Below are positions 9,213 through 16,743 of a stretch of 39,517 bases of DNA, piece by piece. Each line of letters begins with the position of its first letter. The stretch's first letter is position 1. Both the position numbers and the translations under genes were made by a program. The DNA lies in the NCBI GenBank assembly GCA_964450715.1, contig CAYVFC010000077.1:1-39517 (forward strand), written 5' to 3'. The notes beneath the pieces are model-generated. The model searched no databases and had not been told where the DNA came from. It was given only the letters and a program-made list of their open reading frames with translations. Source of the stretch: CAYVFC01 sp964450715 (GTDB taxonomy: Bacteria; Myxococcota_A; Polyangia; Polyangiales; JAFGIB01).

Positions 9213-9798
9213 GAGACTCCGCTACCAATCTTCGTATCTCGGCCAGCAGATCCTCGAGCGGGGCGGGCGCGACCACCGGACCCGTGTCCTCGACCAGCCG
9301 GCCGTCGTCGCTCCGCTGCACCAACGAGAGGTCGTCGCCGCCCGGTACGAGGAAGAGGCGATCTTCGTTTTCCTCGATCCTGAAGAGCCCCTGGGACATG
9401 CCCACCACCTGCAGCTCGCCGGTGGCCGGCGCACTTCGCAGGAAGACCAGGGCGGATCGGTCGGTCTGGAAACGAGCAGCGCCCTCTACGAGCATCGCCA
9501 CCTCGCCGATCTCGCCTCCCAGCCGGGTGACCACGATGTCTTGGCCCGACTGGAGGTCGCCCTTGAGCGTCTCGTTCACCGTGAGCGTCACGTCCGTGAC
9601 GATTCGGCCTTCCGGGGTGTAGCGGGAGCTCTTCGCCCGCGCCACCGCGAGCACGATGTGCTCCGCCCTGAGTACGAGCTCGGGTAGGTCTAGCTTGAGC
9701 ACCACGGCAGCCCGGGCAGGCAAGCCGGGCAGGGCGAGTGACAGCATAGTGACTATCAGGAACGCGCTTCCAGCAGCACGGTTTTTTAACGGTCTCAC
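9202..9798 (-). CDS. Secreted protein of unknown function, partner of the matrixin gene
   Basis: About 198 aa. An N-terminal signal peptide (AFLIVTMLSLALPGLPARA) is followed by a compact, probably beta-rich domain (LVLRAEHIVLAVARAKSSRY ... RIVTDVTLTVNETLKGDL ... GEIGEVAMLVEGAARF ... LVFLRSA ... VVGMSQGLFRI). Similar small exported proteins, as far as I recall, often sit beside matrixin-like proteases in myxobacteria; no catalytic motif is visible. I preferred the GTG at 9798 because GAGG lies 6 nt upstream; the frame also has a GTG at 9810 without a better SD. It overlaps the protease start by 11 bp, so co-translation and a shared secreted role are likely. Whether it is an inhibitor, chaperone or substrate cannot be told. 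Confidence 0.7.
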   Translation of the reverse strand: MRPLKNRAAGSAFLIVTMLSLALPGLPARAAVVLKLDLPELVLRAEHIVLAVARAKSSRYTPEGRIVTDVTLTVNETLKGDLQSGQDIVVTRLGGEIGEVAMLVEGAARFQTDRSALVFLRSAPATGELQVVGMSQGLFRIEENEDRLFLVPGGDDLSLVQRSDDGRLVEDTGPVVAPAPLEDLLAEIRRLVAESHDR

Positions 9799-9863
9799 GG
9801 GTCGCCTCACTCTCGATCGACGTGCCGGTACTATAGCATTTCAGCGAGCCTGAAGAACTAAAA

Positions 9864-9892
9864 GCGCCCGGGGGCTCCCCCTTTACGGGCGC
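9864..9892. other. GC-rich inverted repeat in divergent spacer
   Basis: GCGCCCG (9864-9870) pairs with CGGGCGC (9886-9892), and the inner GGGG/CCCC extends the stem. It lies upstream of both divergent genes and lacks a T-tract, so it is a hairpin or operator rather than a terminator. No function can be assigned. Confidence 0.4.
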
Positions 9893-9971
9893 AACGGGAT
9901 CGCGCATTCTGGTGCGGGCTGCGACGGGCGCGTGACGAACGGCCCCCGCTTCGTGCTGGGGTGTTAATGCA

Positions 9972-10001
9972 TTGACTTTAACCCCCGAGATCACTAGTAA
10001 T
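9972..10001 (+). promoter_or_regulatory. Sigma-70-type promoter for TatT/TRAP operon
   Basis: TTGACT (9972-9977) is followed, 18 nt later, by AGTAAT (9996-10001) in an AT-richer patch that stands out in this GC-rich DNA. The predicted transcription start (about 10007-10010) falls on or next to the ATG at 10010, so the mRNA may be leaderless or nearly so. Confidence 0.45.
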
Positions 10002-10009
10002 CGGAACGT

Positions 10010-10936
10010 ATGAATACTCAGAAAATAGCGGTTTTTTCCCTGAGCGCTCTGATGTTCGCAGCCGCGGGGTGCGACCTCACCTCCTTCATGATCAAGGCGA
10101 CCGTGGATACGACCGCCACGGTCGATACGCCCATGGAGATGTGGGACACCGATATTCTCGAGTACGCCCTGGTCAACAGCATCGTGGTCAACGAGGGGCA
10201 GCTGGAGCTGGTGCCCGACCACGAGCAGCTGCTGATCGCGACTATCATGGCCGAGGTCGGCTATGCCGCCATGTGGCTCGACGAGAAGGCCGACAAGGCA
10301 GAGTTGGCGGGAAATTTCGACGAGGTCGAGCGACTGGACAAGAAACAGGGCCTGCTCTGCGACCGAGCCCTGCTTCATGCCAAGCACATGCTGCGCCTGC
10401 GCGATGACGGTTTTGACGAGGCGCTCTCCGGCGGCGTCGACGCGTTCAATATATGGGTAAAAGAGAACTTCTTCAGAAAGGACGACGCGGAGGTCACTCT
10501 GGTAGCCGGAACCGCCTGGCTGGCCACCATGCAGTCCTCGGCGGATGGGCTGGCCGCGGCGGTGGACAGGCCCTTTGCCGAGGCCCTGATCAAACGTTCC
10601 ATCGAGCTCGATCCGGATCTGGAAGGTGCGCGCGGGCTGTCGCTTCTGGGCACTGTGGAGTGCACGGTGCCCGCGATGCTGGGCGGCGACCCCAAGAAAG
10701 GCATGGCCTTCCTGGAGCGGGCGGCCGAGCTTACCGACCGGCAGGTGCACAGCACCCTGGTCACCATGGCAGAGGTTTGCGCGGTGGCGCTTCAGGATCG
10801 CAAGCTGTTCCGCGACTTGCTGATGGAGGTCATCGAGTCCGGCGACGTCGAGGAGCACCGCATGATCAACCACTTCGCTCGCCGCAAGGCCGTGCGCGTA
10901 CTGAGCCAGGCGGACGAGTTCTTCATGGATTTCTGA
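10010..10936 (+). CDS. TRAP transporter TatT component family lipoprotein
   Basis: 308 aa. It has a lipoprotein signal with lipobox AAAGC (Cys21). The body is all-helical and TPR-like (ELVPDHEQLLIATIMAEVGYA, AEALIKRSIELDPDLEGARG, KKGMAFLERAAEL), matching the TatT family first described as Treponema pallidum Tp0956. TatT forms a trimeric helical lipoprotein that associates with the TRAP solute receptor TatP. The two following genes are the TRAP membrane subunits, which supports the call. No strong SD is seen; a promoter sits directly before the ATG. A TatP/DctP receptor gene is missing from the cluster. Lengths and motifs are seen directly; the partner role is from family knowledge. Confidence 0.85.
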   Translation: MNTQKIAVFSLSALMFAAAGCDLTSFMIKATVDTTATVDTPMEMWDTDILEYALVNSIVVNEGQLELVPDHEQLLIATIMAEVGYAAMWLDEKADKAELAGNFDEVERLDKKQGLLCDRALLHAKHMLRLRDDGFDEALSGGVDAFNIWVKENFFRKDDAEVTLVAGTAWLATMQSSADGLAAAVDRPFAEALIKRSIELDPDLEGARGLSLLGTVECTVPAMLGGDPKKGMAFLERAAELTDRQVHSTLVTMAEVCAVALQDRKLFRDLLMEVIESGDVEEHRMINHFARRKAVRVLSQADEFFMDF

Positions 10937-10992
10937 GCAGTCTCGACCGGCATCCGGGATCCCATAGCTTATCAGACGAATGATTTCGCCTC

Positions 10993-11020
10993 GTATCGCT
11001 CGAGAGCGAGGCGTCGATAC
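10993..11020. other. Intra-operon hairpins between tatT and dctQ
   Basis: GTATCG (10993-10998) pairs with CGATAC (11015-11020), and competing stems GCCTCG/CGAGGC and CGCTC/GAGCG overlap it. The 124-bp spacer is unusually long for the operon, and there is no T-tract. It may set a processing or stability boundary between the lipoprotein and the membrane subunits. Confidence 0.35.
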
Positions 11021-11060
11021 CTCACACGGCTTACATCGAACAGAGACAGGCGGTTAGAAA

Positions 11061-11903
11061 ATGCAATGGCTGAGACGTATTGACCGAATCTGGGCCCGCG
11101 GCGAGGGTGGTCTGACCGTCATCGTCTTGATCCTGATGGTGCTGGTGGCCGGGTTCCAGGCCTTCGTCCGCAACCTCACGCGCTGGGACATCGAGTGGGC
11201 TGCGGACATGCTGTACGACATGGAGTGGGCCGACTCGTTTCTGCGCAAGGGAACCTTGTGGCTGGCCTTCCTGGGAGCGTCGATGGCCACCTATTACGGC
11301 AAGCACATCGGCATCGACGTTCTGGTCCGCATCGCTCCCCCTCGCGCCAACTTCGTCATGCGCGGGTTTTCCAACCTGCTGGGCGGGATCATCGCTTTCG
11401 GCCTGGTCATCTGCTTTTCGAGCGCCGTGTATCTCAACTTGACGGAACGGCCGCTGGAGTACGAGGTGCTCGGGGACGAGGGCTCCATGCACGTCTGCGA
11501 CGCCCCCGCCCAGCTGTTGAAGGACATCGAGCTGGAAAAGCCCGGCACCTTCTGCGCGTTCCGCTCGGTGCTCAACGCCGCGGCGGTACCCGCGGAAACC
11601 CCGGGGGCGGCCTTCCAGCTCATCGTGCCCCTCATGTTCTTCGCCATCGCCATCCGGTTGATGGCCCGCGGGATCGGTGCGTTCATCGTGCTGGCCGGCG
11701 GCGACAGCGCCATCGCCGCGGCCCGGGCCGAGGAGGCCAGGGTAACGGCCGAGAAGGCGCGCGAGGCGGCCAACACCGAGAGCTTGATGCCGCCGACGGT
11801 CTCCTCCTCAGCTGACGAGGAAAAGGAGCCTCCGGTCAAGATCATCGCGGCGGACGACGGCGAATCCCCCGAGTCAGGCGGCTCGGATCAGGGAAGTGCG
11901 TAG
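11061..11903 (+). CDS. dctQ: TRAP transporter small membrane subunit (DctQ type)
   Basis: 280 aa. Inner-membrane subunit with the DctQ pattern of about four spans: GGLTVIVLILMVLVAGFQAFVR, a WLAFLGASMATYYGKHIGIDVL segment with the typical GK/RH-I-D motif, GGIIAFGLVICFSSAVYL, and LIVPLMFFAIAIRLMARG. Between spans 3 and 4 is an inserted loop of about 60 residues with two Cys (HVCDAP, GTFCAF), not usual for short DctQ proteins. The C-terminus adds about 70 hydrophilic, acidic residues. An SD-like AGGCGG is 8-9 nt before the ATG. It is followed 42 bp later by dctM. The transported solute cannot be read from this subunit. Confidence 0.88.
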   Translation: MQWLRRIDRIWARGEGGLTVIVLILMVLVAGFQAFVRNLTRWDIEWAADMLYDMEWADSFLRKGTLWLAFLGASMATYYGKHIGIDVLVRIAPPRANFVMRGFSNLLGGIIAFGLVICFSSAVYLNLTERPLEYEVLGDEGSMHVCDAPAQLLKDIELEKPGTFCAFRSVLNAAAVPAETPGAAFQLIVPLMFFAIAIRLMARGIGAFIVLAGGDSAIAAARAEEARVTAEKAREAANTESLMPPTVSSSADEEKEPPVKIIAADDGESPESGGSDQGSA

Positions 11904-11945
11904 GTTCACCTAAGAGAAGACGGACACTAGGAAAAGGGTCGCATC

Positions 11946-13475
11946 GTGCTGCTGCTCATCGTCATCGGATTGATTATACTGGCGCTCATCGGCGCCCCGC
12001 TCTTCACCATCTTCGGCGCCGCTTCTATCACGCTGTTCCTGAGCCTGCCCGAGGGTACCTGGGCTTCGGTCGCCATCGACGTCTTCAGCTCCAAGTTCGC
12101 CGAGTCGCCCAGCCTGGTGATGATCCCGCTGTTTACCTTCGCCGGTTTCCTGCTGGCGGAGGCCGACACGCCGCGCCGCCTGGTCCGGGTCTCGCGCGCC
12201 TGGCTGGGATGGATGCCGGGCAGCCTGGCCATGGTCTGCCTGGGGGCCAGCGCCTTTTTCACCACCTTTACCGGGGGAAGCGGGGTCACCATCGTGGCGG
12301 TGGGCGGCCTGCTCTTCCCGGCGCTGCTGAGCGACAAGTACCAGGAGAAGTTCTCGCTCGGTCTCATCACCACCGCCGGCTCGCTCGGCATTCTCTTTCC
12401 GCCCAGCGTACCGCTCATCCTCTACGGCATCATCGCCTCGCTGGCCGGAGCCGGCCTGATCATGAACAAGGTGCTGGTGGCCGGGCTGGTGCCGGGCTTC
12501 ATCGTGGTCCTGATCCTCTCCATCTACGCCGCCTATATCGGGATCAAGACCAACGTGCCGCGCACCCGTTTCGATGCCAAGGAGGCGTTCTCCGCCCTCT
12601 GGGAGGTCAAGTGGGAGGCGGCCGTCCCCATAGTGCTGATCGTGGGCCTGGTGCTGGGCCTGTTCCGCATCCACGAGGCGTCGGCCTTTACCGCGGTCTA
12701 CGTGTTGTTCATAGAGGTCTTCATCTACCGGGATATCGGCATCCGCAAGGATCTGCCGCGCATCGTCATCGAGTCGATGACCATGGTGGGCGCGATCCTG
12801 GCCATCCTGGCCACGGCCGTGGGCTTCACCGGCTGGATGATCCAGGCCCAGGTGGCGACCATCCTGGTCGACTGGATGGACTCCTTCGTCTCCTCCAAGT
12901 TCGTCTTCCTGCTGGTGCTCAACGGCTTCCTGCTCATGGTCGGGATGCTGATGGACATCTTTACCGCCACCGTGGTGGTGGTGCCGCTCATTCTGCCCCT
13001 GGCCTTCCACTACGGCGTCGATCCCTACCACCTGGCCTGCATCTTCCTGCTCAACCTGGAGATCGGCTACCTCACGCCGCCGCTGGGCATGAACCTGTAC
13101 ATCTCCAGCATTCGCTTCAGCAAACCCTTCGTTTACGTCTGCCGCACGGTCTTGCCGTTCATCGGCGTGCTGTTCATCGCCCTGGGGCTGGTCACCTACA
13201 TTCCCATCTTCTCCACCTGGCTACCGAGCATGATCAAGGTCGACGAACAGGAGACCGGTTTCGTCATGCCCGAGATCTCCACCGGGGAAGAAGACATGCC
13301 CGAGGACCTGCCGGCGCTGGACGAGGACATCGGTTTCGAGACCGATGGCGGCCTGGACGACCTGGACGACTTGCTGGACGACGAGCTGGACGGCGGGCTC
13401 GATGCTAGCAACGAGGGCGACGAAGACGAGGCTGACGAGGCCGAGGCCGACGAAGAGTCCGCGGCCGCGGAGTAG
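11946..13475 (+). CDS. dctM: TRAP transporter large permease subunit (DctM type)
   Basis: 509 aa, GTG start with AGGAAAAGGG upstream. About 12 hydrophobic segments make up the ion-transporter-like DctM fold. Typical landmarks are SPSLVMIPLFTFAGFLL, AFFTTFTGGSGVTIVAVGGL, GILFPPSVPLILYGIIA, MDIFTATVVVVPLILPL and EIGYLTPPLGMNLYISS. It couples Na+ or H+ flow to solute uptake together with DctQ and a periplasmic receptor. From about residue 430 the protein leaves the family pattern. It ends in a 60-residue, strongly acidic tail (runs such as GGLDDLDDLLDDELDGG) that must lie outside the membrane core. Confidence 0.92.
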   Translation: MLLLIVIGLIILALIGAPLFTIFGAASITLFLSLPEGTWASVAIDVFSSKFAESPSLVMIPLFTFAGFLLAEADTPRRLVRVSRAWLGWMPGSLAMVCLGASAFFTTFTGGSGVTIVAVGGLLFPALLSDKYQEKFSLGLITTAGSLGILFPPSVPLILYGIIASLAGAGLIMNKVLVAGLVPGFIVVLILSIYAAYIGIKTNVPRTRFDAKEAFSALWEVKWEAAVPIVLIVGLVLGLFRIHEASAFTAVYVLFIEVFIYRDIGIRKDLPRIVIESMTMVGAILAILATAVGFTGWMIQAQVATILVDWMDSFVSSKFVFLLVLNGFLLMVGMLMDIFTATVVVVPLILPLAFHYGVDPYHLACIFLLNLEIGYLTPPLGMNLYISSIRFSKPFVYVCRTVLPFIGVLFIALGLVTYIPIFSTWLPSMIKVDEQETGFVMPEISTGEEDMPEDLPALDEDIGFETDGGLDDLDDLLDDELDGGLDASNEGDEDEADEAEADEESAAAE

Positions 13476-13505
13476 GCGGTAGCGTACCGAACCGTACGTA
13501 GGTAT

Positions 13506-13576
13506 GTAGGGGAGGGGCTTGCCCGCTCCCTCGTAACGATGCTCCCCATCAGGGCGGGCGCGAGGCCCGCCCCTAC
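13506..13576. repeat. REP-like palindromic element, copy 1
   Basis: The left arm GTAGGGGAGGGGCTTGCCC and the right arm, containing GGGCGGGCGCGAGGCCCGCC and ending CCCCTAC, form an imperfect palindrome with terminal GTAGG/CCTAC. It lies 3' of dctM. The arm resembles the GTAGGGG(C/A)GGG(C/T)CTTGCCC repeats seen scattered in many bacterial genomes, from memory and not searched here. Confidence 0.7.
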
Positions 13577-13643
13577 GGAACGTATGAAGCGCATCGCCCT
13601 GCGGTCGAGGCAAGGCCGGCGTTACAACGTCCGAAGCGCACGA

Positions 13644-13687
13644 CCGTAGGGGAGGGGCTTGCCCCCTCCCGCTGCACGCGCCTACGG
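13644..13687. repeat. REP-like palindromic element, copy 2
   Basis: This repeats the 25-bp left arm of the element at 13506 with one difference (GCCCC in place of GCCCG). It is bounded by CCGTAGG (13644-13650) and CCTACGG (13681-13687). The right end contains the TAG stop codon (13682-13684) of the minus-strand gene that follows. Confidence 0.7.
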
Positions 13688-14713
13688 CTTTTTTGTTTCC
13701 GGCGAAGGCGCGGTCTCGGGCGAGCCGCCGTCAGGCTTTGCTCTGCCCTCGACGCCTCCGTCCGCTGCCGCTGCGGCAGCCGCCGCGGCCTTCGCTCGCT
13801 CGTCCAGCTCCGGGGCCTGAGAGGCAAAGGAGGTGGGGGTCTCCCCGGTCAGCGCCTTGATCTGCGCGGCGATCGAGCAATCCCCGGCAGCCTCCCTTTG
13901 GGTCTCCTTGTACTTTTCGCTCAGCTTTACCCTGGGGGCAACCGGGGCTCCCTCGCCCTGGAAGGCGACCGGTACCAGCAGTCCATCGGCCTGCAAACGG
14001 GCGCGCAGCAACGACTGCCCGCGATGCAGGTCCCAGATGAATACGTCTACCAGAGACTTCTTGCGCGTCTTGCCCTGCTGCAACACTACCATCAGCCAGT
14101 CGGGATCGAGCAGCTTCTCCACGCCCGGCAGATCGCGCCGTATGCGCAACCCGAGCTCATCATCGATCACCCGTAGACGCATCACGTTATTGCTCGTGCG
14201 CGCGTCTTCCATCTTGTCCCAGTCGGGCATGAGGAAGGCGCCCTTTTCGTAGAGCTCTTGCACCGAGCCGGGCTCCAGCCCCAGACACTGGGCCACCGAG
14301 TCCACCCTGACCGCTACGGCGCCCTCGGCGATTTTCTCAGGGGAAACCGCATCGCTGTAGCGCAAGCGCAGATAAAGCCCCTTGGCGCTTCTCAGCTTGG
14401 CCAGCTTCAGGCGGCTATCGGCGAAGTCGTCTGGCTTGCTCGAGGCGGCCTTGAGTACCAGCTGCTCGATCTTCGTTCGCAGCACCTGGTAGTTCCTGGA
14501 TATGTCCTTCAGCTTGACGGCGTGTACTTGTAAGATTTGAACGCGAAGCGCGACGGCCTTCTGCCGCTCCTTGTACTGGTAGACGGTCGCTACCAAGGCG
14601 AGGGCCAGCGCGCCGAGGATGATCCAGCGCCAGGGGATACGGCGCATGTAGTCCTTGCCCTCGTCCTTTTCCAGCGGCTGGGCGGGAACAAGGCGCATGG
14701 GAGGATCTGCCAT
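13682..14713 (-). CDS. Single-span coiled-coil membrane protein of the motor cluster (unknown function)
   Basis: 343 aa. A short cytoplasmic N-terminus (30 aa) leads into one membrane span, WIILGALALALVATVYQY (about residues 30-47). A coiled-coil-like stretch (QILQVHAVKLKDISRNYQVL ... QLVLKAA) and a large extracytoplasmic domain without recognisable catalytic motifs follow, ending in an Ala/Pro-rich tail. No TonB, TolA or MotB peptidoglycan-binding signature is evident. GAGGATAGCA precedes the ATG. It is the last gene of the minus-strand exbB-exbD-exbD unit, separated by a 15-bp hairpin. It is a plausible periplasmic stator-associated or load-transmitting partner, but that is inference. The stop codon lies in a REP-like repeat end. 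Confidence 0.7.
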   Translation of the reverse strand: MADPPMRLVPAQPLEKDEGKDYMRRIPWRWIILGALALALVATVYQYKERQKAVALRVQILQVHAVKLKDISRNYQVLRTKIEQLVLKAASSKPDDFADSRLKLAKLRSAKGLYLRLRYSDAVSPEKIAEGAVAVRVDSVAQCLGLEPGSVQELYEKGAFLMPDWDKMEDARTSNNVMRLRVIDDELGLRIRRDLPGVEKLLDPDWLMVVLQQGKTRKKSLVDVFIWDLHRGQSLLRARLQADGLLVPVAFQGEGAPVAPRVKLSEKYKETQREAAGDCSIAAQIKALTGETPTSFASQAPELDERAKAAAAAAAAADGGVEGRAKPDGGSPETAPSPETKKP

Positions 14714-14751
14714 TGCTATCCTCGAACGGGAATGGATCGCGGTTCATCAAA

Positions 14752-14786
14752 GAACGCCGGTCCGCGTTTGCCGCGGGCCGGCGTTC
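14752..14786 (-). terminator. Strong intercistronic hairpin
   Basis: A 15-bp stem (14752-14766 with 14772-14786, one G-T pair) with a 5-nt loop lies between the second exbD and the coiled-coil gene. On the minus strand it is followed by only TTTG, so it is a partial or leaky terminator or a 3'-end stabiliser. It would lower expression of the last gene relative to the motor subunits. Confidence 0.6.
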
Positions 14787-14802
14787 CTCGACCGAGAGGC
14801 TT

Positions 14803-15342
14803 CTAGTCTCCGCCGCGCCGGTTGACGGCAAAGCTGACGTTCGCGTAACCGGCCTGGGCCGCCGAGAACATCACCTTCTTGATCACGCGGTAGTCGATCT
14901 TCTGATCCGCCTGCAGGATGACCATGCCGGGGAAGGGCTCCTGCGGATGGAGCATGGACCAGTTCCGCTTGAGGGTGGAGAGGTTCTCCACCAGCGGCTC
15001 GATCCGCTCCACCTTGGCGTCGCTGGCCAGGGTGTTGGTGTCCGCCACCCGGCGGCCGTCCAGGGTGATAACGACGCTGTCGATGGCCAGGATGGGGGCG
15101 ATCTCCAGCCGCTTCACGTTCTGGGCCTTGGGCATGGTTATGCTGGGCTTCTGCGCCAGCAGTTCGCCGGTAGCGCTGAAGGAGGCCAGCAGGAAGACCA
15201 CCAGCACGATCAAGAAATCGATGAAGGGGATGAGAGGGATCTCGTGGTTGACCGACTTCGCGTGGCCGCCGGTCACCTTCTTGGCTACGAACTTCAACGG
15301 AACGTCGCGAAGCAGGACTTTGGAGACTTTCTTGATTGGCAT
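14803..15342 (-). CDS. ExbD/TolR-family motor subunit
   Basis: 179 aa. The N-terminal cytoplasmic basic segment is followed by the single span in HEIPLIPFIDFLIVLVVFLLA. The Asp in PFID is the conserved proton-carrying residue of ExbD/TolR. The periplasmic domain ends in the usual ExbD fold (ILQADQKIDYRVIKKVMFSAAQAGYANVSF). With ExbB/TolQ-type pentamers these proteins form proton-driven motors in the inner membrane. GAGGAG is 7 nt from the ATG. It is 17 bp downstream of the other exbD of the cluster. No TonB gene is near, so Tol-like or gliding-type (AglQ/AglS-like) roles are as likely as iron uptake. Confidence 0.9.
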   Translation of the reverse strand: MPIKKVSKVLLRDVPLKFVAKKVTGGHAKSVNHEIPLIPFIDFLIVLVVFLLASFSATGELLAQKPSITMPKAQNVKRLEIAPILAIDSVVITLDGRRVADTNTLASDAKVERIEPLVENLSTLKRNWSMLHPQEPFPGMVILQADQKIDYRVIKKVMFSAAQAGYANVSFAVNRRGGD

Positions 15343-15359
15343 CCGTTCGCTCCTCTTCG

Positions 15360-15830
15360 CTATAACGTGGATCCGTCCGACAGGGTCATGTCGGGGAATC
15401 CTTCACCCACCACCGTGTCCATGGCATCGACCACGTTGCTGTACTGAACGCCGTCTTCCGGGGCCACGATGAAGTCGCGCCGGTTGGGTTCCAGGCGCTT
15501 CCGTTCCTGCAGCTTCTCGCGCAGGGTTTCCACGTCGTAGTCCTCGCCCACTTTGGGGATCTCGAAGCGATCCCCGGCCGTTGACGCGATCACGTAGCCC
15601 GTGGCCTGCACCTGCAAGATCATTTTGATCTTCTGCTCCAGCTGGTCGACCGGCTGCTGCTCACCGGGTTGCTGCTGGTTGGCGTTGATCCTGGCCAGCT
15701 GGTTCCAGACCGCGGTGACCAGCAGGAACATCACGCAGCACAGCAGTAGATCGATGAACGGGATCAGCGGGATCTCGGAGTTGACCGATTTCTTTCCGCT
15801 ACCCTCGCCACCAACGCTAATTCCACCCAT
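15360..15830 (-). CDS. ExbD/TolR-family motor subunit
   Basis: 156 aa. NSEIPLIPFIDLLLCCVMFLL holds the membrane span with the conserved Asp. A Gln/Pro-rich neck and a short periplasmic domain (DFIVAPEDGVQYSNVVDAMDTV) follow. The sequence IPLIPFID is shared with the next gene, so the two exbD genes of this cluster are probably paralogues that could form a heterodimer in the motor core. AGGAGG is present before the ATG. An 8-bp GC-rich hairpin (15860-15879) separates it from exbB. Confidence 0.9.
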   Translation of the reverse strand: MGGISVGGEGSGKKSVNSEIPLIPFIDLLLCCVMFLLVTAVWNQLARINANQQQPGEQQPVDQLEQKIKMILQVQATGYVIASTAGDRFEIPKVGEDYDVETLREKLQERKRLEPNRRDFIVAPEDGVQYSNVVDAMDTVVGEGFPDMTLSDGSTL

Positions 15831-15859
15831 GGATTCCTCCTCTCAGGCGGTCTGCGCCC

Positions 15860-15879
15860 GGGCGGCGCTCCCGCCGCCC
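15860..15879. other. Intercistronic GC hairpin exbB-exbD
   Basis: GGGCGGCG (15860-15867) pairs with CGCCGCCC (15872-15879) around a 4-nt loop, in the 86-bp spacer between exbB and exbD. There is no T-tract. It could adjust the ratio of ExbB to ExbD by protecting the upstream mRNA part. Confidence 0.5.
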
Positions 15880-15916
15880 CCCGGGGGGAGGGCGGAAGCC
15901 CGCCGCGGCAGCCTCA

Positions 15917-16570
15917 TCAGGCGGCCTGGCCCAGCGTATCCAGGTTGATCTTGGAGCGGTTGTTTACCACCAGGTTCACGACCTGAACCGTGGCGGCATT
16001 GATGTCGTCGAGCAGCTTCTGGGTCTTGGTGTTGTGCGCGGCAAAGCCCATCAGGGCCACGATGGCGCAGATGAGGCCGAATGCCGTGCAGTTCATGGCC
16101 TCGGAGATGCCCTTGGCCAGCATGGTCGCCTTGGACGAGGCATCGGCGTTCGCCACGGCCGCGAAAGCCGTGATGAGGCCGGTGACCGTCCCCAGCAGGC
16201 CGCAGAGCATGCCCAGGTTGGCGAACAGAGCCAGCAACGGGGTACGGTGCTCGATCAGGGGCAACTCCACTAGAGCTGCCTCGTCCATGGCCGCCTGCAC
16301 CTCCGCGTCTGGGCGATTCACCTTCATCAGGCCGGCCTTGACGATACGCGCGAGCGGGGCATTCGCGGCCGAGCAAAGCTTGATCGCTCGGCCGACGTCG
16401 CCGGCCAGGATGCACTTCTGCATGGTGGCGAGGAAGACGTCCCTGTTGATGGACGCCTTGTACAGGAAAATGGCCCGTTCGACGATCACGCCGAGCGAAA
16501 GGACCAGGAACAACAAAATGGGGTACATGCCCCAGCCACCTTCCTCGAAATGCTGCCCGAGCGTCCTCAT
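15917..16570 (-). CDS. MotA/TolQ/ExbB-family proton channel subunit
   Basis: 217 aa, about three membrane spans. The N-terminal span (MYPILLFLVLSLGVIVERAIFLY) is followed by a cytoplasmic helical loop with the family motif GDVGRAIKLCSAANAPLARIV. The two core spans contain GLLGTVTGLITAF and EAMNCTAFGLICAIVAL; the Thr residues are those lining the proton path in ExbB/TolQ. GAGGAGG lies upstream of the ATG. It heads a minus-strand unit with two exbD genes and a coiled-coil gene. It diverges from a second copy of the same B-D-D arrangement across 700 bp. Confidence 0.93.
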   Translation of the reverse strand: MRTLGQHFEEGGWGMYPILLFLVLSLGVIVERAIFLYKASINRDVFLATMQKCILAGDVGRAIKLCSAANAPLARIVKAGLMKVNRPDAEVQAAMDEAALVELPLIEHRTPLLALFANLGMLCGLLGTVTGLITAFAAVANADASSKATMLAKGISEAMNCTAFGLICAIVALMGFAAHNTKTQKLLDDINAATVQVVNLVVNNRSKINLDTLGQAA

Positions 16571-16708
16571 ATTTTTCTCCTCCTCAGGGCCGGACCAAGA
16601 CCGGCAATAGGTGTTGCCCGCGAGCCGCCTCGCAAGAGCCTAGATGGTTTGACCAAGATCCACGTCGAACCTTTGATGCGCAAGAAAAAAACGCCTGCGC
16701 GGATCCAC

Positions 16709-16737
16709 ATTATTACTGCGTCCCATTTTCAAGTCAA
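16709..16737 (-). promoter_or_regulatory. Sigma-70-type promoter for the minus-strand motor operon
   Basis: Read on the minus strand: TTGACT (16737-16732), a 17-nt spacer, then AATAAT (16714-16709). Both boxes are 5/6 matches to consensus with ideal spacing in an AT-rich stretch. The expected start is near 16702, giving a leader of about 130 nt before the exbB ATG at 16570. Confidence 0.65.
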
Positions 16738-16743
16738 CCGATG

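Noticed and set aside
12209..13408. Second open frame inside dctM on the same strand
   Set aside because: It is rich in Gly/Arg/His without any domain and fully inside a clear DctM gene; a GC-driven shadow.
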